NCBI GenBank assembly: GCA_963681505.1 | Contig: OY811972.1 | Location: 11,021,820-11,085,819 of the forward strand | DNA: 64,000 nucleotides | Reading direction: 5' to 3' | Origin: Eunapius fragilis | Lineage: Eukaryota > Porifera > Demospongiae > Spongillida > Spongillidae | Shown here: in pieces, positions 11,691 through 24,290 of the stretch | Layout: the number at the start of each line of letters is the position of its first letter | Numbering within the stretch: position 1 is the stretch's first letter | Translations under genes and position numbers: made by a program | The notes under the pieces: model-generated | What the model was told of the DNA's origin: nothing | The model's database searches: none | Seen by the model: the letters and a program-made list of their open reading frames with translations, nothing else

Positions 11691-12276
11691 TAAATACATA
11701 TTACAGATTTTATGTATTCTAAATGTACTCCAATGTCTTTCAGATCATTTATTACCTGGGGTAATTTGATCTTAATTTATTTCAAGCATTCAAGCGGACG
11801 TCAAAAATCTAGTTTTATACATAATACATCGATACATGCACGTTGAAATTCCACTACATATAACTTATAAGGAAATAGTATTTCTTCCCTAATGCACATT
11901 CTTTGTGTAGGCCTACAACATGCCATTCTCCATATAAAATTTGGAATCGTAATATTGAAAGACAAAAATCGTATGACCGTTTGAGTATAGTCATTACGGG
12001 GATCACAGTTTTTATAGTATCTCCGCATCAATCACCATACATTGTTTTATTGGTAGGTTAGGATTAAGCTACAACAAAGATAAAAACTGTTTTGAAAACC
12101 ATTCAATATGGTGATACATTTAGTTATGTGTGAAAGATTGTTTGAAACTTTTTTTGTAAAGTACCTACCCTTTTAGTTTATAGTTTAGTAACCGTATGTT
12201 ACGTATTCATTAAACTGCGTAACAGTTTAATAAATTGTTATTGGACCGTATACTGGCCACTAACTAAAACCGCCCA
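11691..12276. other. No gene recognised
   Basis: AT-rich sequence between two transposon relics. It probably includes the 5' end of the hAT element, but no terminal repeat could be fixed. Confidence 0.35.
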
Positions 12277-12674
12277 ATGAAATCGATTCTATCCTACTTC
12301 AAACCGACATCGCCGATTCGGGAAGGACAACCTTTTGCAGGACCATCGGCTACAAATCCCTCATGTGTTCCAGGACCATCTGTTGCAGGTCCATGTACCA
12401 TCTGTTGCAGGTCATCATATGTTCCTGGACCTTCTCTTGCGGCAGGTCCCTCATGTGTTCCAGGGCCATGAATTCTCCACATAATCCCAGTCTAAAACCA
12501 CTGTGCCCAACACGATGGACTTGTCGAACAGCACAGTGCAGTGATTGAAAATTATGAAACCTTGCTAGACGTACTCGATGAGATACGTGAAACATGTAAA
12601 GATGAATACGGTAGAAAAGCTGGTGGATATCATGCATTAATGGGAAAATTTTTGGCTTAAAACTTGCACATTAA
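12277..12674 (+). pseudogene. hAT-family transposase relic, 5' part (interrupted)
   Basis: It starts with an MKSILSYFKP-type N-terminus and has a short repetitive stretch built on CVPGPS. It then jumps to LKPLCPTRWTCRTA and ENYETLLDVLDEIRE, which belong to the core of hAT transposases of the zinc-finger/THAP0-like group, so the middle is deleted. The frame runs into KFFGLKLAH and is cut by another transposon at 12675. The continuation starts at 16314. Confidence 0.75.
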
Positions 12675-15600
12675 GGCCAAGCAAACTTGATTATTAGTTT
12701 CTCGTCCGCCGGTTTTCAAGAAAGGTTGCGGGCGGGCGGTAATTATTCATTATTCATTATTAGTCTATTTGTTCATTATTTTACATTGGATGCTATAGCT
12801 AGAAGTTTTAATAAAGATGTGCACGCGAAATACGATTGCAAACGACACATGCACAAAACATTCATGGCCAGTCATCAAACAATAGACTTCCTTCTTTTGA
12901 TATGCTCCTTCGTTTGGTTGCACACAGAACACATGGGGTAAGAAGACTCTGAGACTTTTACTAAGTCGGCTGTTGCAGCACAGTGCACATAGATGTCTTC
13001 AAATCCAGCTGAATAATATAATGCTTCAATTACATCCCCACACCGGTGATCACGAACCACTACACCTGATAAGCTCTCAGGAAGTGAAAGATCATCAAAG
13101 GAGGCTCCACATGAGTATGAAACATCTTCCAGAATGGATTGCAAAGTACTACGTTCACCAACTGAGAGTTTTCTTTTTGAGAATACCAAGCACCACATGT
13201 TGCATTCTTCACACTGAATAACTGTTCCAGTGTTGTTTATGTGCTGCACGCTTGGACTGAAAGAAAGAGGTTTTGCCTTTAATTTTCCCTTCAGTGAAGG
13301 GCGGTCTTGCTCAGTAGTGTCACGGGTAAAAACTTGGTCAAACGGCAAATAGTGACCATCTTTCTGCATAAGTGGATCAGGAAGAAACCGTAGCTTTACA
13401 AAACTAGATTTGTCCATCCGTAGTGGCTTGCAGATTGTACACCTTTCTTGCCCACACTTTGTTATGCAGAATGTATAATGATGCATCTGGCAACAGTGAC
13501 CAAGGAAGGCTTGAAGCCTTTGTTTGTCATTTGTTTTATCCTTGGTAGTATCATTATTAGAAAGAGATGGGTCAATCTGTAACAGAATTTCCCAAAAAGC
13601 TTCCATGTCTCCGTCAGAACATGCTGATCAAACTTCGAAGGGCTTACCTTTCAACTCCAACCTTTGCATGATGCCTGACAGAAGATCTATAGGCTGCAAT
13701 ATTGACTCTGTAATTTCCTTCTTGTACTGCTCTCCAGTTGAGCGAACTTGTTTTAGTGAGTTACAATTCCTTAGTGCGTTTTCAGCATCGGTATTCATTT
13801 CCTTTCGCATGAGGCCTATGGATTGAAGTCCCAGATTTACCACACTCATGATCCTTTCAACAGGGTTTCGCCAAGACTGGTTTGGTGCTGTCCTTGCTGC
13901 ACACAACAGATCCAGATTGAAATTAAGAAAAAGTGCTATAAGAGACAGCTGTGTTGAGACATATGTGAGCCGATGATCTGGTCCACCATCTGTGTATAAA
14001 AACATGATGGACTTATCACCTATTTGTCTAGTTAACCATGAGTTGAGTTCAGCTCCATGTCTCATGGGTGATGAGGGTTGAAAGACTGCATCTTTAAGCA
14101 TGACACAGACTTGACCATCATACCAAGAACCATCGATGCTTTCTGGAATATCAATGCGAAAGAGGACACTAGGGATTATGCTAAAGCAGGTAAAGTCATG
14201 ATCACCAACTTGAAAAACCTCCTGTAGTGAGACAATGACCCTGCAACCTCTTTCAGCAGCTGCAACTGGGAAATTGGGCTCACCAACTTTGAGTCTATGC
14301 TTATCATCAAGACAGATAAATAGGCTTTGACTCTTGAAGAGCAATGCATATTCTCGCATATAACGGAAGATTGCAGCACAGTAGTGTTCATCAATGAGTG
14401 TTTTCCTGAATTGCCTCTTTTGGACCATCATCTTAACAGGTAAACGTTTGTAGTACTGTTCAGCGGTACTTGTACGTGGATTCTGTGGATAAAATTGCAA
14501 GCGCAAAAACTGCTGGGAGGGGATAGGTGTGTCTGCAGGACATAGCTTACTTACTTGTTCCAAAAGATCTCTGACAGATATAGCACGCGCTAAATAAGTA
14601 GCATTGTCATGTCGGCGTTCATGCACAGCAGTACATTCCTGCAGGTAAGATTCACATTTCTTCCAGAAAACATTGTACTTGTCACTTTGTTTCAAATTGA
14701 GAGCACGGAGATCAACAAGTAGGTCTGGATCTTCCATTAGAAGTGCTTCTTGCAACCGTTGGTCAATTTCAGCTTCATGAGTGTTGAGTGATGCACTATG
14801 ATCACCTATTGATGTGAGTAAAAGTATTAATGAGTAAATGGTATTTACATATATTGTACAAGTACACTGGTTATGTGTTATATGGGTGTGAGTTCAAATG
14901 ATAATCATGTGTGCGTGATCCAGCACTCACCAGTCAATTCCCTGTAGATCTCACGAAGGACATATGGTTTAGCTGATGAACTGATCAGACCAAATTTATT
15001 AATGAATTCTCTTCTCATGCTTCGAGTATGGTACACGGGAAGCTGATCCAAGATTAACCTGATAATTCTTTGGTTCTCCACCATAGCATTCTCAAAACTG
15101 ACATGTGGTGGGATTTTCCAAACATAGTGATAGTTTCCAATGTTGGATCCAAAAGATTTAGTGAGCATGATGCACCTAATTTGAAGCCCTTTCTCCACTT
15201 AATGTAAGTATATCGCTTACGTTTGTCAACTGGGGCAAAGTCATTAACAAAAATGGGCTTGTAACTCTCTATTTTCTGCAGCTCATCAATAATTCCATTC
15301 AGTAGTATGGGATGCTCATCCCTTGTGTTTATAACAGCAAATGACAGCAACTTCCGCTTGAATCTCATTATGCTTTTGCACAGATCTATTCTTCTCCATT
15401 AGTTCAAAACCATAACTCTCCAATGCTTCAGCTAAAGCTTCAGTGGCAGTTCTAATAGTAGCCCACCCTTGTGTTTTCATCCATGGGCACAGAAGAAAGT
15501 TTTTGAGGTTACCTGCATGCAATCTCAGTATATCAGCTTTTAAGTTGGAGTGAGATCTCTTCTGGTGCTTAGTAAGCTCTGGTGTATTGTTGCCGGAGAA

Positions 15601-16313
15601 CTTTTCAAACAGACTGGGAATACAATGGCAACGACTAGCAAATGTTTTGTGGTGTCCGTCTATGTATCACAGGCATTGCTGGAGTTCCATTAGGAATTTT
15701 TGACCATGTGATCTACCACCAGTGCTCCACTCCAATCCCTTATTCTCAAAAAAGGAAACAAGGTCATTGAACAACTTGTCCTTCTTGTTTCTTTCCTGGA
15801 TTTTTAATGGTAGCGTTGCCTTATCTACTGTTATCTGAGAGGCCATCAAAACCTCAAACGCATTGGGAAGTGTTGAAGAAGCTGAGGCTGATTGAGCATC
15901 TTCATGAACGGTCTGTGACACGATGAGCTTAACATGCTGACCAAACATTGCGCAAACATCGTCGACGTTGAGCTGCTCATCCACAATGCTTAACGAATCT
16001 TTCGTAAGGCCAATATGAACTTTATCTAGGAATGAATATGACAGTTCTTCATCGATAACAAGACGAGGATGAGCTCCGGCGACAATTTTAGAAAACAGTG
16101 AAGAAAACGTCAGACCCGTCTCCACTTGAACGACTGTCCATGGTATATGGGTCTTGTAAGCCCCTGAAACAGTCAAATTAAGAAGCGGCATGGCGGCACG
16201 TCATATATTGTCACGTGATGAGTGCATGAATAATAAAATAATGAAATTTGGTGCGTGGCTCCAGAAAATGATGCGGGCGGGGACGAGAAACTAATAATCA
16301 AGTTTGCTTGGCC
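12675..16313. mobile_element. 3.6-kb TIR DNA transposon, unrecognised superfamily
   Basis: The ends are inverted repeats of about 33 bp beginning GGCCAAGCAAACTTGATTAT. Flanks are ...cattaa on the left and taagtg... on the right, giving a possible 3-bp TAA target duplication. The insertion splits a hAT transposase frame exactly: the hAT protein is broken in ...KLAH / VFSASEQLS... on either side. It carries one long minus-strand gene. TAA targets and GG-ends recall PIF/Harbinger, but the encoded protein does not look like a Harbinger transposase. Confidence 0.85.
12875..16191 (-). pseudogene. Transposase-like protein of the 12675-16313 element, recently disabled
   Basis: It starts at 16191 (ATG in a strong gccgcc context). 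One frame runs 16191-15316 with a single TGA at 15669-15667. Frameshifts lie near 15360 and 15195. A 125-bp intron (14930-14806, gtgagt...aatag) follows, then one frame 14805-12875 with a second TGA at 13630-13628. The core has spaced acidic motifs (FICLDDKH, FLYTDGGPDHR, NPVERIMS) that could be a DDE-type catalytic triad. The C-terminal third has Cys/His clusters (HHYTFCITKCGQERCTIC and VIQCEECNMWC), likely zinc-binding. Both stop codons are TGA, as expected from CGA decay at methylated CpG. I do not recognise the superfamily. Confidence 0.75.
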
Positions 16314-17044
16314 TAAGTGTTCAGTGCATCAGAGCAGCTATCCAAAACACTTCGATACAAAGATACGACAGCACAAGATGCAACCAACTTAGCTAAAGCC
16401 TTTTATGTCCAACAGCGAGATTTAGCAGCATTTCAAAGCTTTTATCAAAGTGTTATAACAAATGCTGAAGGTAAAACAGAACCACCAGCTCTACCTAGGT
16501 ATAGCAATTTCCCACGGAGGCATGATGATGGATCTTTGCAATACAGGTTAAAAAACCCAGAAGAGTATTGTGGACAACAATATTTTTAAGTAATGGAGAG
16601 CTTACCAGGGGAATTAAAAGGACGATTTGACCAGAAAGGCTTTTGCCTTACATCAAAGGTTGAAGCAGTTATTTTGAACTCCTGCATTGGCCAAGCATGT
16701 CCAATACCTGATAAAATCAACAAACTTGTATTCCAAAGATCTCAACCTTGAGCGACTGCAGGTACAACTATCCATGCTTCCAGATCTTGTTATTATAAGT
16801 CTAAGGCTTTATACAGCCACTCACAAAAAAGTGTGACCTCAATTCGTACGATATGTGATATATTCAATGAATCTCTTGTCATCAAGAATAGGTTTAGCGA
16901 AGTTCATTCATTGCTCCAGTTGTTTATGACCATTCCTGTAACTTCGGAAACTGCTGAGAGAACATTTTCAATCCTAAGGCCCATGAAAACATACATGTGA
17001 TCTACCATGACACGAGAGAGGCTAAATAAAAGCCTCAAAGTTTA
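16314..17044 (+). pseudogene. hAT-family transposase relic, 3' part
   Basis: This continues the relic at 12277-12674: VFSASEQLSKTLRYKDTT, then PRYSNFPRRHDDGS, EYCGQQYF and the hAT C-terminal dimerisation motif TSETAERTFSILRPMKTYM before 17044. Stops and frame changes are scattered. The order matches hAT transposases of the 52-kDa-repressor/THAP0-like type. It was dead or dying when the TIR element entered it. Confidence 0.8.
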
Positions 17045-17086
17045 ATTTGGTCTAGTACTTATATTGCATTAAGTGCAGGACCACAG

Positions 17087-17422
17087 ATGGCGGCGAACTG
17101 GATATCCGTTGTTGCATGTGCTTGCAGCAAACGCTTCCATTCAAACTGTACATGTATTGGAATCAATGCGACTCAGCAAAAAAAATGGATGTGTGACTCA
17201 GTTGCATGTGCTCGAAAAACCTGTCATAAGGATTCTGTCAGTATTCTGTCAGTATGCTTCCGATCAAGCGTTACAAACAGCGACTCAAGATCAGCTCCAT
17301 CTAATTCGACAAGAGGTGTATCTTGTAATACTTTTCCAAGAAAGCAAAAGGCATACAGAAATCATGCGCCCGTCATGACCACCCGCCAGATCGCGTTATC
17401 TTGTTATGTCAATGAGGGCTAG
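17087..17422 (+). pseudogene. PHD-finger-like fragment, possibly transposon-derived
   Basis: The translated frame contains CACSKRFHSNCTCIGI followed by KKWMCDSVAC. The spacing C-x-C...H-x2-C...W-x-C-x3-C resembles a PHD-type zinc finger. It follows directly on the hAT relic and no start, stop or splice context confirms a gene. Confidence 0.3.
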
Positions 17423-17459
17423 TCAATTCAAAGCTAACTATTATAGAGTGCTACATGTA

Positions 17460-17790
17460 ATTATCGGAACCTACGCGAGTAGGTTCCATATAGGAACCCT
17501 GCAGTATCATGAATGTCATTAAAAACGTCACTCGCGTCTAGCGGGATAGCCAAGAGTCGGGTCACTTCGCTCTTAGTGGCAATCGAGCAATACCAAAAAG
17601 GAGAACAGTTCTGCGCTGTATCTGTGTCATAAGACGGTGTACTTTTAGAGAACAAAAATACTCGTCCCCAGCGTCCGTACCCAGTCCCACCTAAAATTTC
17701 TCCTCCGTCGTCGTCTTCTTCTTCTTCTTCCTTCGGGATAGCATAACTCACGACAGGAACGTTTGTAAAGCACGACATGTGTACCAATCG
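17460..17790 (-). repeat. Dispersed repeat G, copy 1, hairpin-ended and coding-like
   Basis: It reads on the minus strand an acidic run (EEEEEDDDGGE) followed by SPFWYC and a NDIHDT-like segment. The corresponding order is found on the plus strand at 37350-37680. Both copies end in a small hairpin: ggaacctac-gcga-gtaggttcc at 17466-17487 here. The protein family is not recognised; both copies look like fragments. Confidence 0.5.
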
Positions 17791-18561
17791 CTTCAGGATG
17801 TGCCCGCATGTTATCTTCAGGTATCTGTTAGACGCCTAACCGATCGGGCAATTAACTGAAGCTAGTTGTACCTTATTTGGTATTGATCTACAGATAGCAC
17901 ATTACATCAGCTATCGCAATGTTCATGACGCACCAGTATAATATATCCAGCGTTATCAAATTCGATGGTTTTACCATGCAATCTCAAGGACAATTCTGAT
18001 TCCACTCGAGCATCTAAAAGTGGAAAGATCCAGATACTGCCAGATCTGCCAAACGTGCGTATGTCAAGCGCGGTACCGAAAGTAACAACAAAACGACCAC
18101 CCAAATGTACGTTACGGTATCGATAAATGTTGGATCGATAAATGATGAGCATGCATGCATGGTATGTCGCTAAAATGGAAGGAATAGTTTAGTTACAGCG
18201 GTAGATACTGCGTCTTCCCGTTTTATAGTAATATGCGCTGTTTGAAATGTGTGTATAACGCCAAAGTTGCTTACGTCAATTTGGTCATGTATTGTGGTGC
18301 ATGGTTTATCTAGTTGATTATAGCGTGAGATCAGTTTACTTAGAGTACATTTATCCTATGTATTATATGGCTTCACTTTTAACCTTTATGATTCCTTTGC
18401 TCCTCAATGGAGATAGTCTGGGGACTAGTGTACACACTTCAACAGAATTGCAGATTCTAAAATAAACCTGTCATGATCGCGCAAGTTGACGTTTATGCTA
18501 CCTGATTCTATGCGTTTCAAGAGCTAAATACAATACCAAATCCACCAGAAAAATTTAGGAA
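17791..18561. other. No gene recognised
   Basis: No convincing coding segment. A short frame on the minus strand (17907-18152) has no motif or neighbour that supports it. Confidence 0.4.
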
Positions 18562-18826
18562 ACAAGTAATAAAAACGAGAAGGTTGGTGGTATATAGGAA
18601 TTAAAGATGATGGTGGTGTAAAAAGTAAGGGAACAAGGCTTCTTATTGAAAAGGAAAAATGAAATAGACCTATATTAGCACAATATGACAACATGCTGCT
18701 AATATAGGTCTATTTCATTTTTCCTTTTCAATCACAAGCCTTGTTCCCTTGCTTTTTACACCACCATCACCTTTGATTCCTATATACCACCAACCTTCTC
18801 GTATAGAGAATGTTTTTATTACTTGT
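18562..18826. mobile_element. Foldback MITE family 2, copy 1
   Basis: It is 265 bp with long inverted arms beginning and ending ACAAGTAA/TTACTTGT. The arms contain gttggtgg.atataggaatt and ttacaccaccatca. A second copy with the same layout is at 36835-37128. It is noncoding and its centre is unpaired. Confidence 0.85.
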
Positions 18827-19625
18827 AAACTATACGTACTGCGCTTTTAGTTTAGCTAGGTACTTGGACATTTAACGTACGCGTACCAAAAAATGATGAT
18901 CTAATAAAGCGATGAAAATTGTGACTGGATTTGTCTATTGAAAGTGCGCACCGTGCGAAAAAGGAAGCTCGTTTGTGTTGGTTTAACTGCAATTTTGAAC
19001 TCTGCTTGTGTTCCTATAGTAGCTGAGTAAGTGTACTATGAATTGATGCTATTGGAACAGATCGTAATTTACTCATCTAGTTACCTTCGCACATTGAAAA
19101 ATAGGTACTTTTTATAAGTTGAACATTTTCTTCATATGTTAAGGGGCAGGGAAAAATACGTTTTCACCATTTAGGAAGGGTCATTATCTATCTGTCTTTA
19201 AAATGGTATCAACTTCGGTTGATGCGCAAGGGGTCATACGATGGGGTGTGTCTATTCGTTTGATACTGGCGTCGGGTGCACCCATATTATCTGAAAACAC
19301 CAATATGCCTTAAGAAGTGTTTTCTGCATTTGAGTTTATGTTTTAACAAAACACAGCATCGTTCTTTCAACCGCCAAGGTTCTGTGTCGAGCGATTCTAA
19401 TTAAAAAGCACCTAATCCTTTGAGAGGCAGGAATTTAGAGTTCAGTTACATGTAGCTTGAGCACTAGAAGTCAAGTCCTTAAATTTTCGTAACTCTTGGA
19501 TGATGCGCAAGGCTTGTTTTATGGGTGGTCTGGTCCCCAGACCCACATAGTGCACCTGAGAAATCGATGGAATAGGTTTAAGATTTGGTTACCAAATTGC
19601 ATTTTTAATTGTATTTCATGTTAGG
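18827..19625. other. No gene recognised
   Basis: Probably the upstream part of the relic starting at 19626. It carries two imperfectly repeated blocks (gatgcgcaaggggtcata at about 19221 and gatgcgcaaggcttgttt at about 19501). Confidence 0.35.
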
Positions 19626-20612
19626 ATGACGACTGCTGCTGATTTGGAGAAGTGTATTGATTATTTCAAGAGTGACATCAGTGAAAACCTTGACCTTGTT
19701 TCTGCATATGCAATCTTCTATTTTAACCATTCATGACACATGAGGGAACGTCAAGGGGGTATGTACATGGGGTTTTGATGGGTGAAAAAATCAATGAAAC
19801 ACATTCAGTGTGACCCAGTACATATTTTCAGAGTGGTAGAAAAAGGAAATTGAAAAAAAGCTGAATAGTGATACTTTATTGTTCAAACGTTATAGTTGCA
19901 TCTAACGTAGTTGCAAGTCTCTTCAGGATCTCTAATTCTAGGTAAACATGGGGTAACTCTAGATTCCCACAAGGAGGCAGCAAAAAGGTCAAAGCTCATA
20001 AAGCAGTTCCAGGTCAGAGAAGGGATTAGATATTGGTGTGCCCCCTTCCCCTCTTCCCTCTGCCCCCGGGACAGGATCATGCAGCAGCTACATAAGGGTC
20101 TGTAACTCCCCCCTGTGGGGGCTCCCAGCACAGCCACACCTCCCACATCAGGCACCCCCTCTCCAACAACGAGACAGCCTCTGGTCCAAGAGCTCTCTCA
20201 CCTCAAACGAGGGTAGCGACCCCAGTTTCTTTGAAAAAAAAATAGCAGATTCCGAAAAACCCTACAAGAGAAATTAATTAGTGTTGCAGAGGGCAAATCC
20301 GAGTTGTCTGTAGAGTTTTCAGACCCAACTGATGACCATATGAATACAATTCGGAAGTACTAGCCAATCCTTGCATGGTAAATAGACTCTACTGTGAACA
20401 CTTGTGGTTTTTTAACCAGCAGAATGCAATGTATAAAGGTCATATTATCAATGTAAAGTGCTCAAAAAAAGTCAACAACACCTAAAGTTACAGTTGCCTA
20501 TTGGAAATACGACGAAACGGACGAAGGAGAAGACGTTACAATGACATTGATTGAATTTGTAGTGGACTATATTACAGTTGATCTACAGATCAATGAACCT
20601 GCTACATTTTAG
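19626..20612 (+). pseudogene. Decayed transposon-associated coding relic, copy 2
   Basis: It begins MTTAADLEKCIDYFKSDISE and is broken by stops. Middle pieces include SKLIKQFQVREGIRYWCAPF. The 3' piece (20400-20612) has FFNQQNAMYKGHIINVK.SKK, then VAYWKYDETDEGEDVTMTL and FVVDYI. The 3' piece matches the end of the relic at 10780-11690. The element it belonged to is not identified. Confidence 0.5.
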
Positions 20613-20944
20613 TAATTAGAAATGTATATCCAATATGGTAGTAATGTTTGGCGTATTAACTATTTGTTTTCTAACAACTGTGGCACAAAAAAGTCAAACC
20701 GTCACAATTTTTTCTTCCCTCTCGCATCATACCGCATACATCCAAAAATGAGTGTTTGAAATGCCACAACTTCTGAAATACTGCACCAATAAATACAAAA
20801 AAGGCATTATTGTAATCCGCATTTTTTCCTCTTTCATTTGATATAAAAATCGCCGCATTTGATGCGATTTGAAAAAAATGTTCAAGTACCTAGTTTAGCG
20901 CTTTGCTGGCTTAGCACTGATGCATTTGCATTGTGATGTCACAA

Positions 20945-21443
20945 TTGAAGAATGTGAAGCATTTATCAACAAACACAACAGGAAAATGTTTCAATCTTGT
21001 ATTTTGTACCAGTAAATGATATTGCAGTAATCGCACATTTTACTGTTATATTAGTTCAATCAAACGTGAAATCGGATAAATACGTATTTTCCTGTAATTC
21101 CACAGCCATCTGCAGTGATAGGAAAATAAGTCTGTTCAATAGGTCATGAATTTAGGATACGCAGTTTATGAGTTGTACTGAGACAAGCCGAACCACGCAC
21201 TTTATTCGCCGCCATTTTATAGCCTTTCGCTCCAGTTTCAAGTTTCAGCAGACTGTCGCCAATTAAGTGCGGATCCTTCAAAAGCTTTCTCCCGCACTCT
21301 CCCTTTTGATTATTCATGTTGGACCCCCCCCCCTCCCCCACCCCCCCCCCCTTCCAAAATTCCTGTATCCGCCCCTGATATCCTCAATTAAATTGCCACC
21401 TTATCCCTATAGACCATAATTTCTTTACTTTGAATTGGAATAG
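20945..21443 (-). repeat. Dispersed repeat H, copy 1 (inverted relative to 28.5 kb)
   Basis: This is the reverse complement of 28531-28992 over about 450 bp. It includes gaagcatttatcaacaaaca, acgtattttcctgtaatt, cgcagtttatgagttgtact, and a C-rich tract followed by attcctgtatccgcccctga. It is noncoding and moderately diverged. Confidence 0.85.
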
Positions 21444-22543
21444 CATTAACGGTATCCCTCCAGTACTTGTGTATTGTCGGTATGGTCTGTGAAGTACAGG
21501 AAGAATACCGCCAATACATCTGAACACATTAATGCATGGTTGCGAGGGAAGTAATGACATGTGGCTAGGCGGACACATTTCAGTGCACTGCCATGGATAT
21601 GCGCCTCTTCGTATTAATGAGGTGCAATATTTTGAATAAAGAATGCATCGACATCATTCACGTAGCACATGTGATACGCTGAACGCACACAAACAATGAT
21701 TCGCATCGCTTAAAAAGACGCATATGCTCACATACATGTAATAGATCACTACTTACAACTAGTGAGTACGCCTTCCAGTTCCAGGGACCTGATAAGGTTT
21801 TATGTAATCTATTTAAAAAACCGCCCAACAGGATGTGACGTACCTAAGATAGAGATGTAAGGGATACAAGACTTTAAATGCACGTGCCTTTACTACCGTA
21901 AGTACAAGGTTCGGTCCCTAACCCTAGAAACGGAAAGAGTTTAGTACCACCACCCATTCTTAAGGAGAGGGAGGATGGGATGAGAATAGCACACATGTCG
22001 TATACAGTGGCTTCAGTCCTGGGGCAGTGGCGCAGGATCTTTCCCCTAAGGATCATGCGCTGATCAATGTTATCTGCCTTACGGGCGATGGGGATTAATA
22101 CAGGGCGGATCTAAGAATTCAGTAGGAGGTTCGAATTTACTAGTGATTAGCAACGTGAATGTATAATGATGCGTGTTGCAGCATTAACAAATTAAGCGAC
22201 ACGCATACGTTGACAATTAAATATGTGCGCAATTAAAGCACTGATAATTTGCTAAATGCATGCGCTATAAAGCTGGGAGATATTCTCAAGTTGCTTGAGG
22301 CAGGATGTGTGAATAGTTAATTTGTATCATTGCATAGGCCTATAATGGGCTTTTTGTGCTCCTAAGGACTACCCTCAGCAAATTCATCAAGCTCTGGGTC
22401 CAACAAAATTTTGATAGTTCTGACGGGATCTGTACGTGCATGTGTTAGCACTGGGGCATACATTTGCTATGTTGAAGAGTCTTGCTGGGCTAACTGATGT
22501 ATTGCGGCATGCACATGCAGCTATAGACATTGATCAGATGGGT
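21444..22543. other. No gene recognised
   Basis: Short chance frames on the minus strand only; no motifs. Confidence 0.4.
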
Positions 22544-22732
22544 ATGATGTAGAAGTGTGGCCTCTCCCAGCCCTAATGATTTCCACAACATCTAGCTGTT
22601 GACAGTATAGGGGGATGTAGGAGAAACCCCGCGGTACAATATGCACCGCGGTTTCCCCTGTGCGGTTAACCCTAGACATTGCGGAACTGGGATGAATGAT
22701 TAGGGCTGGGAGAAGTCGCACTTCTACATCAT
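22544..22732. mobile_element. Small foldback element
   Basis: Outer arms read atgatgtagaagtg..c..ct and, inverted, the same with about three mismatches over 33 bp, each including ctcccagccctaat. An inner pair, aaccccgcggt/accgcggttt, nests inside it. Size and shape fit a MITE; no target duplication was established. Confidence 0.6.
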
Positions 22733-24282
22733 CCATTAGCATGATCGAGGTCTGCGTGCCATGCATGATGCATAGCTATAACGTATAGCAGAACTTGGAT
22801 GAAATCGTTAAGAGTGTAACTTATATATAATTAGATGATATCATTAAAGGTCTATAGCGGTGCATGCCACGAGATACCTAGCTGGTGCTGCCGCCTACAT
22901 GCACCCCCGCGTATTGGTACATGCACGCTATTGACTTCCTGTTTTCACACCTCATACTACACCATTTCTATTTGGTAAAGTAGATTTTGGGGTCTTGCAT
23001 TAGCTTTGTGCTAGTTTTACAATGTCCGATACCGCTTAGGGTTCAAACCCGCCATATCTTTCGGCAGAAAATTCAGGTGAAATGGCAACTCAGTTCTCTG
23101 CTTGAACCCGCTCCTACAACTAAAGCTATTTTTTACGGATCGCCTCAACACCTTTGTTAAAACTCACTAGTATCTCAGATTGTTGTGTCAGTTCAACTGT
23201 AGTTTTTCTGCATGTACATGTACATGTAAGCGCAGCAACCGTTTAGATTATCATATTGGCACTGCATGCATAAAAACCTAGAGCTTCATTTCGTTCGATC
23301 TTACCAAAGACTCTGGACAACAAAAATCAGGGCAGTAACGATATTTTTACCCCAACTGCAGCCCATAGAAAGCCTTATCATTTTCTGATATTGGTTGGTC
23401 GGGGTACTTGGTGGCACGTTTTGCAATATTTAAGTAACATATATATGTATCAGTATAAACAAAAACTGGAGATGATCTTGATATATATACAAGAATTGCA
23501 GTTGAAAAGGTGTTCAGGTAATCTGAAAGGAATAACTATTGGTAAACATGCATGGCCGGGTGGAGTTCACTTCTGCTTTTTTAAAACTCCACAGCTGCCT
23601 GCCATTGGGTTCAATCTATATAGTGTTGCCTATAACTCCACAGCCTGCTGTAGGGTCTCCTTCTTGGCTGTCTTATTCACTGACTACTCCATGCATCCAG
23701 CATGATGTCAAATATTGTTTATTTATATATGGATGGGGGATTACATGCATGGATAAGTGCATTATACAGCTTTGACCTCTTTCCGGCCACATGCAGAGTG
23801 CATAACAAATGCATGTGAAGCCACTGGGGGTTCTCGCGGCCCCTAAGGTACGCGGATAGGCCCCTGCCCGCCCGCATGGCCGTTTGCTCTCTGCAAATGC
23901 AGGGCCCTGTCACGGACCTAGGTCTTCTTCGCAAGGCTTGAGATAGCCGAAGTTACAGTCAAGAGCTTAATACATAACAACAGACAGACTACTTGGCATA
24001 GCATAGTTATTACTACAAACATGACATCAGTAACACGAGGTCTAACCAGGGTTCAATTATGGACAATAATTTTATGGGCTAGCTATATCCCCAGATCTAC
24101 TTAATTTTTCAGGCTATGAGACTGCGTCCAGTAAAATAACACTTATTGATGCTGTTTTCAAAAATTAACTTTTTTGACAAGCGAAAGGTAACGCTCGCAT
24201 TGAAATGTTAAGTAAGTTAATTAAGAAAAGTGCAATTTTGATGAGTGGCAGATAACTGCATGATACTTAAACATTTTGAAAA
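22733..24282. other. No gene recognised; fragment of repeat D
   Basis: No coding segment is supported. The stretch around 24170-24215 (gacaagcgaaaggtaacgct, cgcattgaaatgt) resembles repeat D, so the hAT element at 24291 probably landed in another copy of that family. Confidence 0.4.
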
Positions 24283-24290
24283 CTTGAAAG

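Noticed and set aside
12294..12637. Minus-strand frames rich in GPGT repeats
   Set aside because: They are antisense reads of the hAT relic's CVPGPS repeats.
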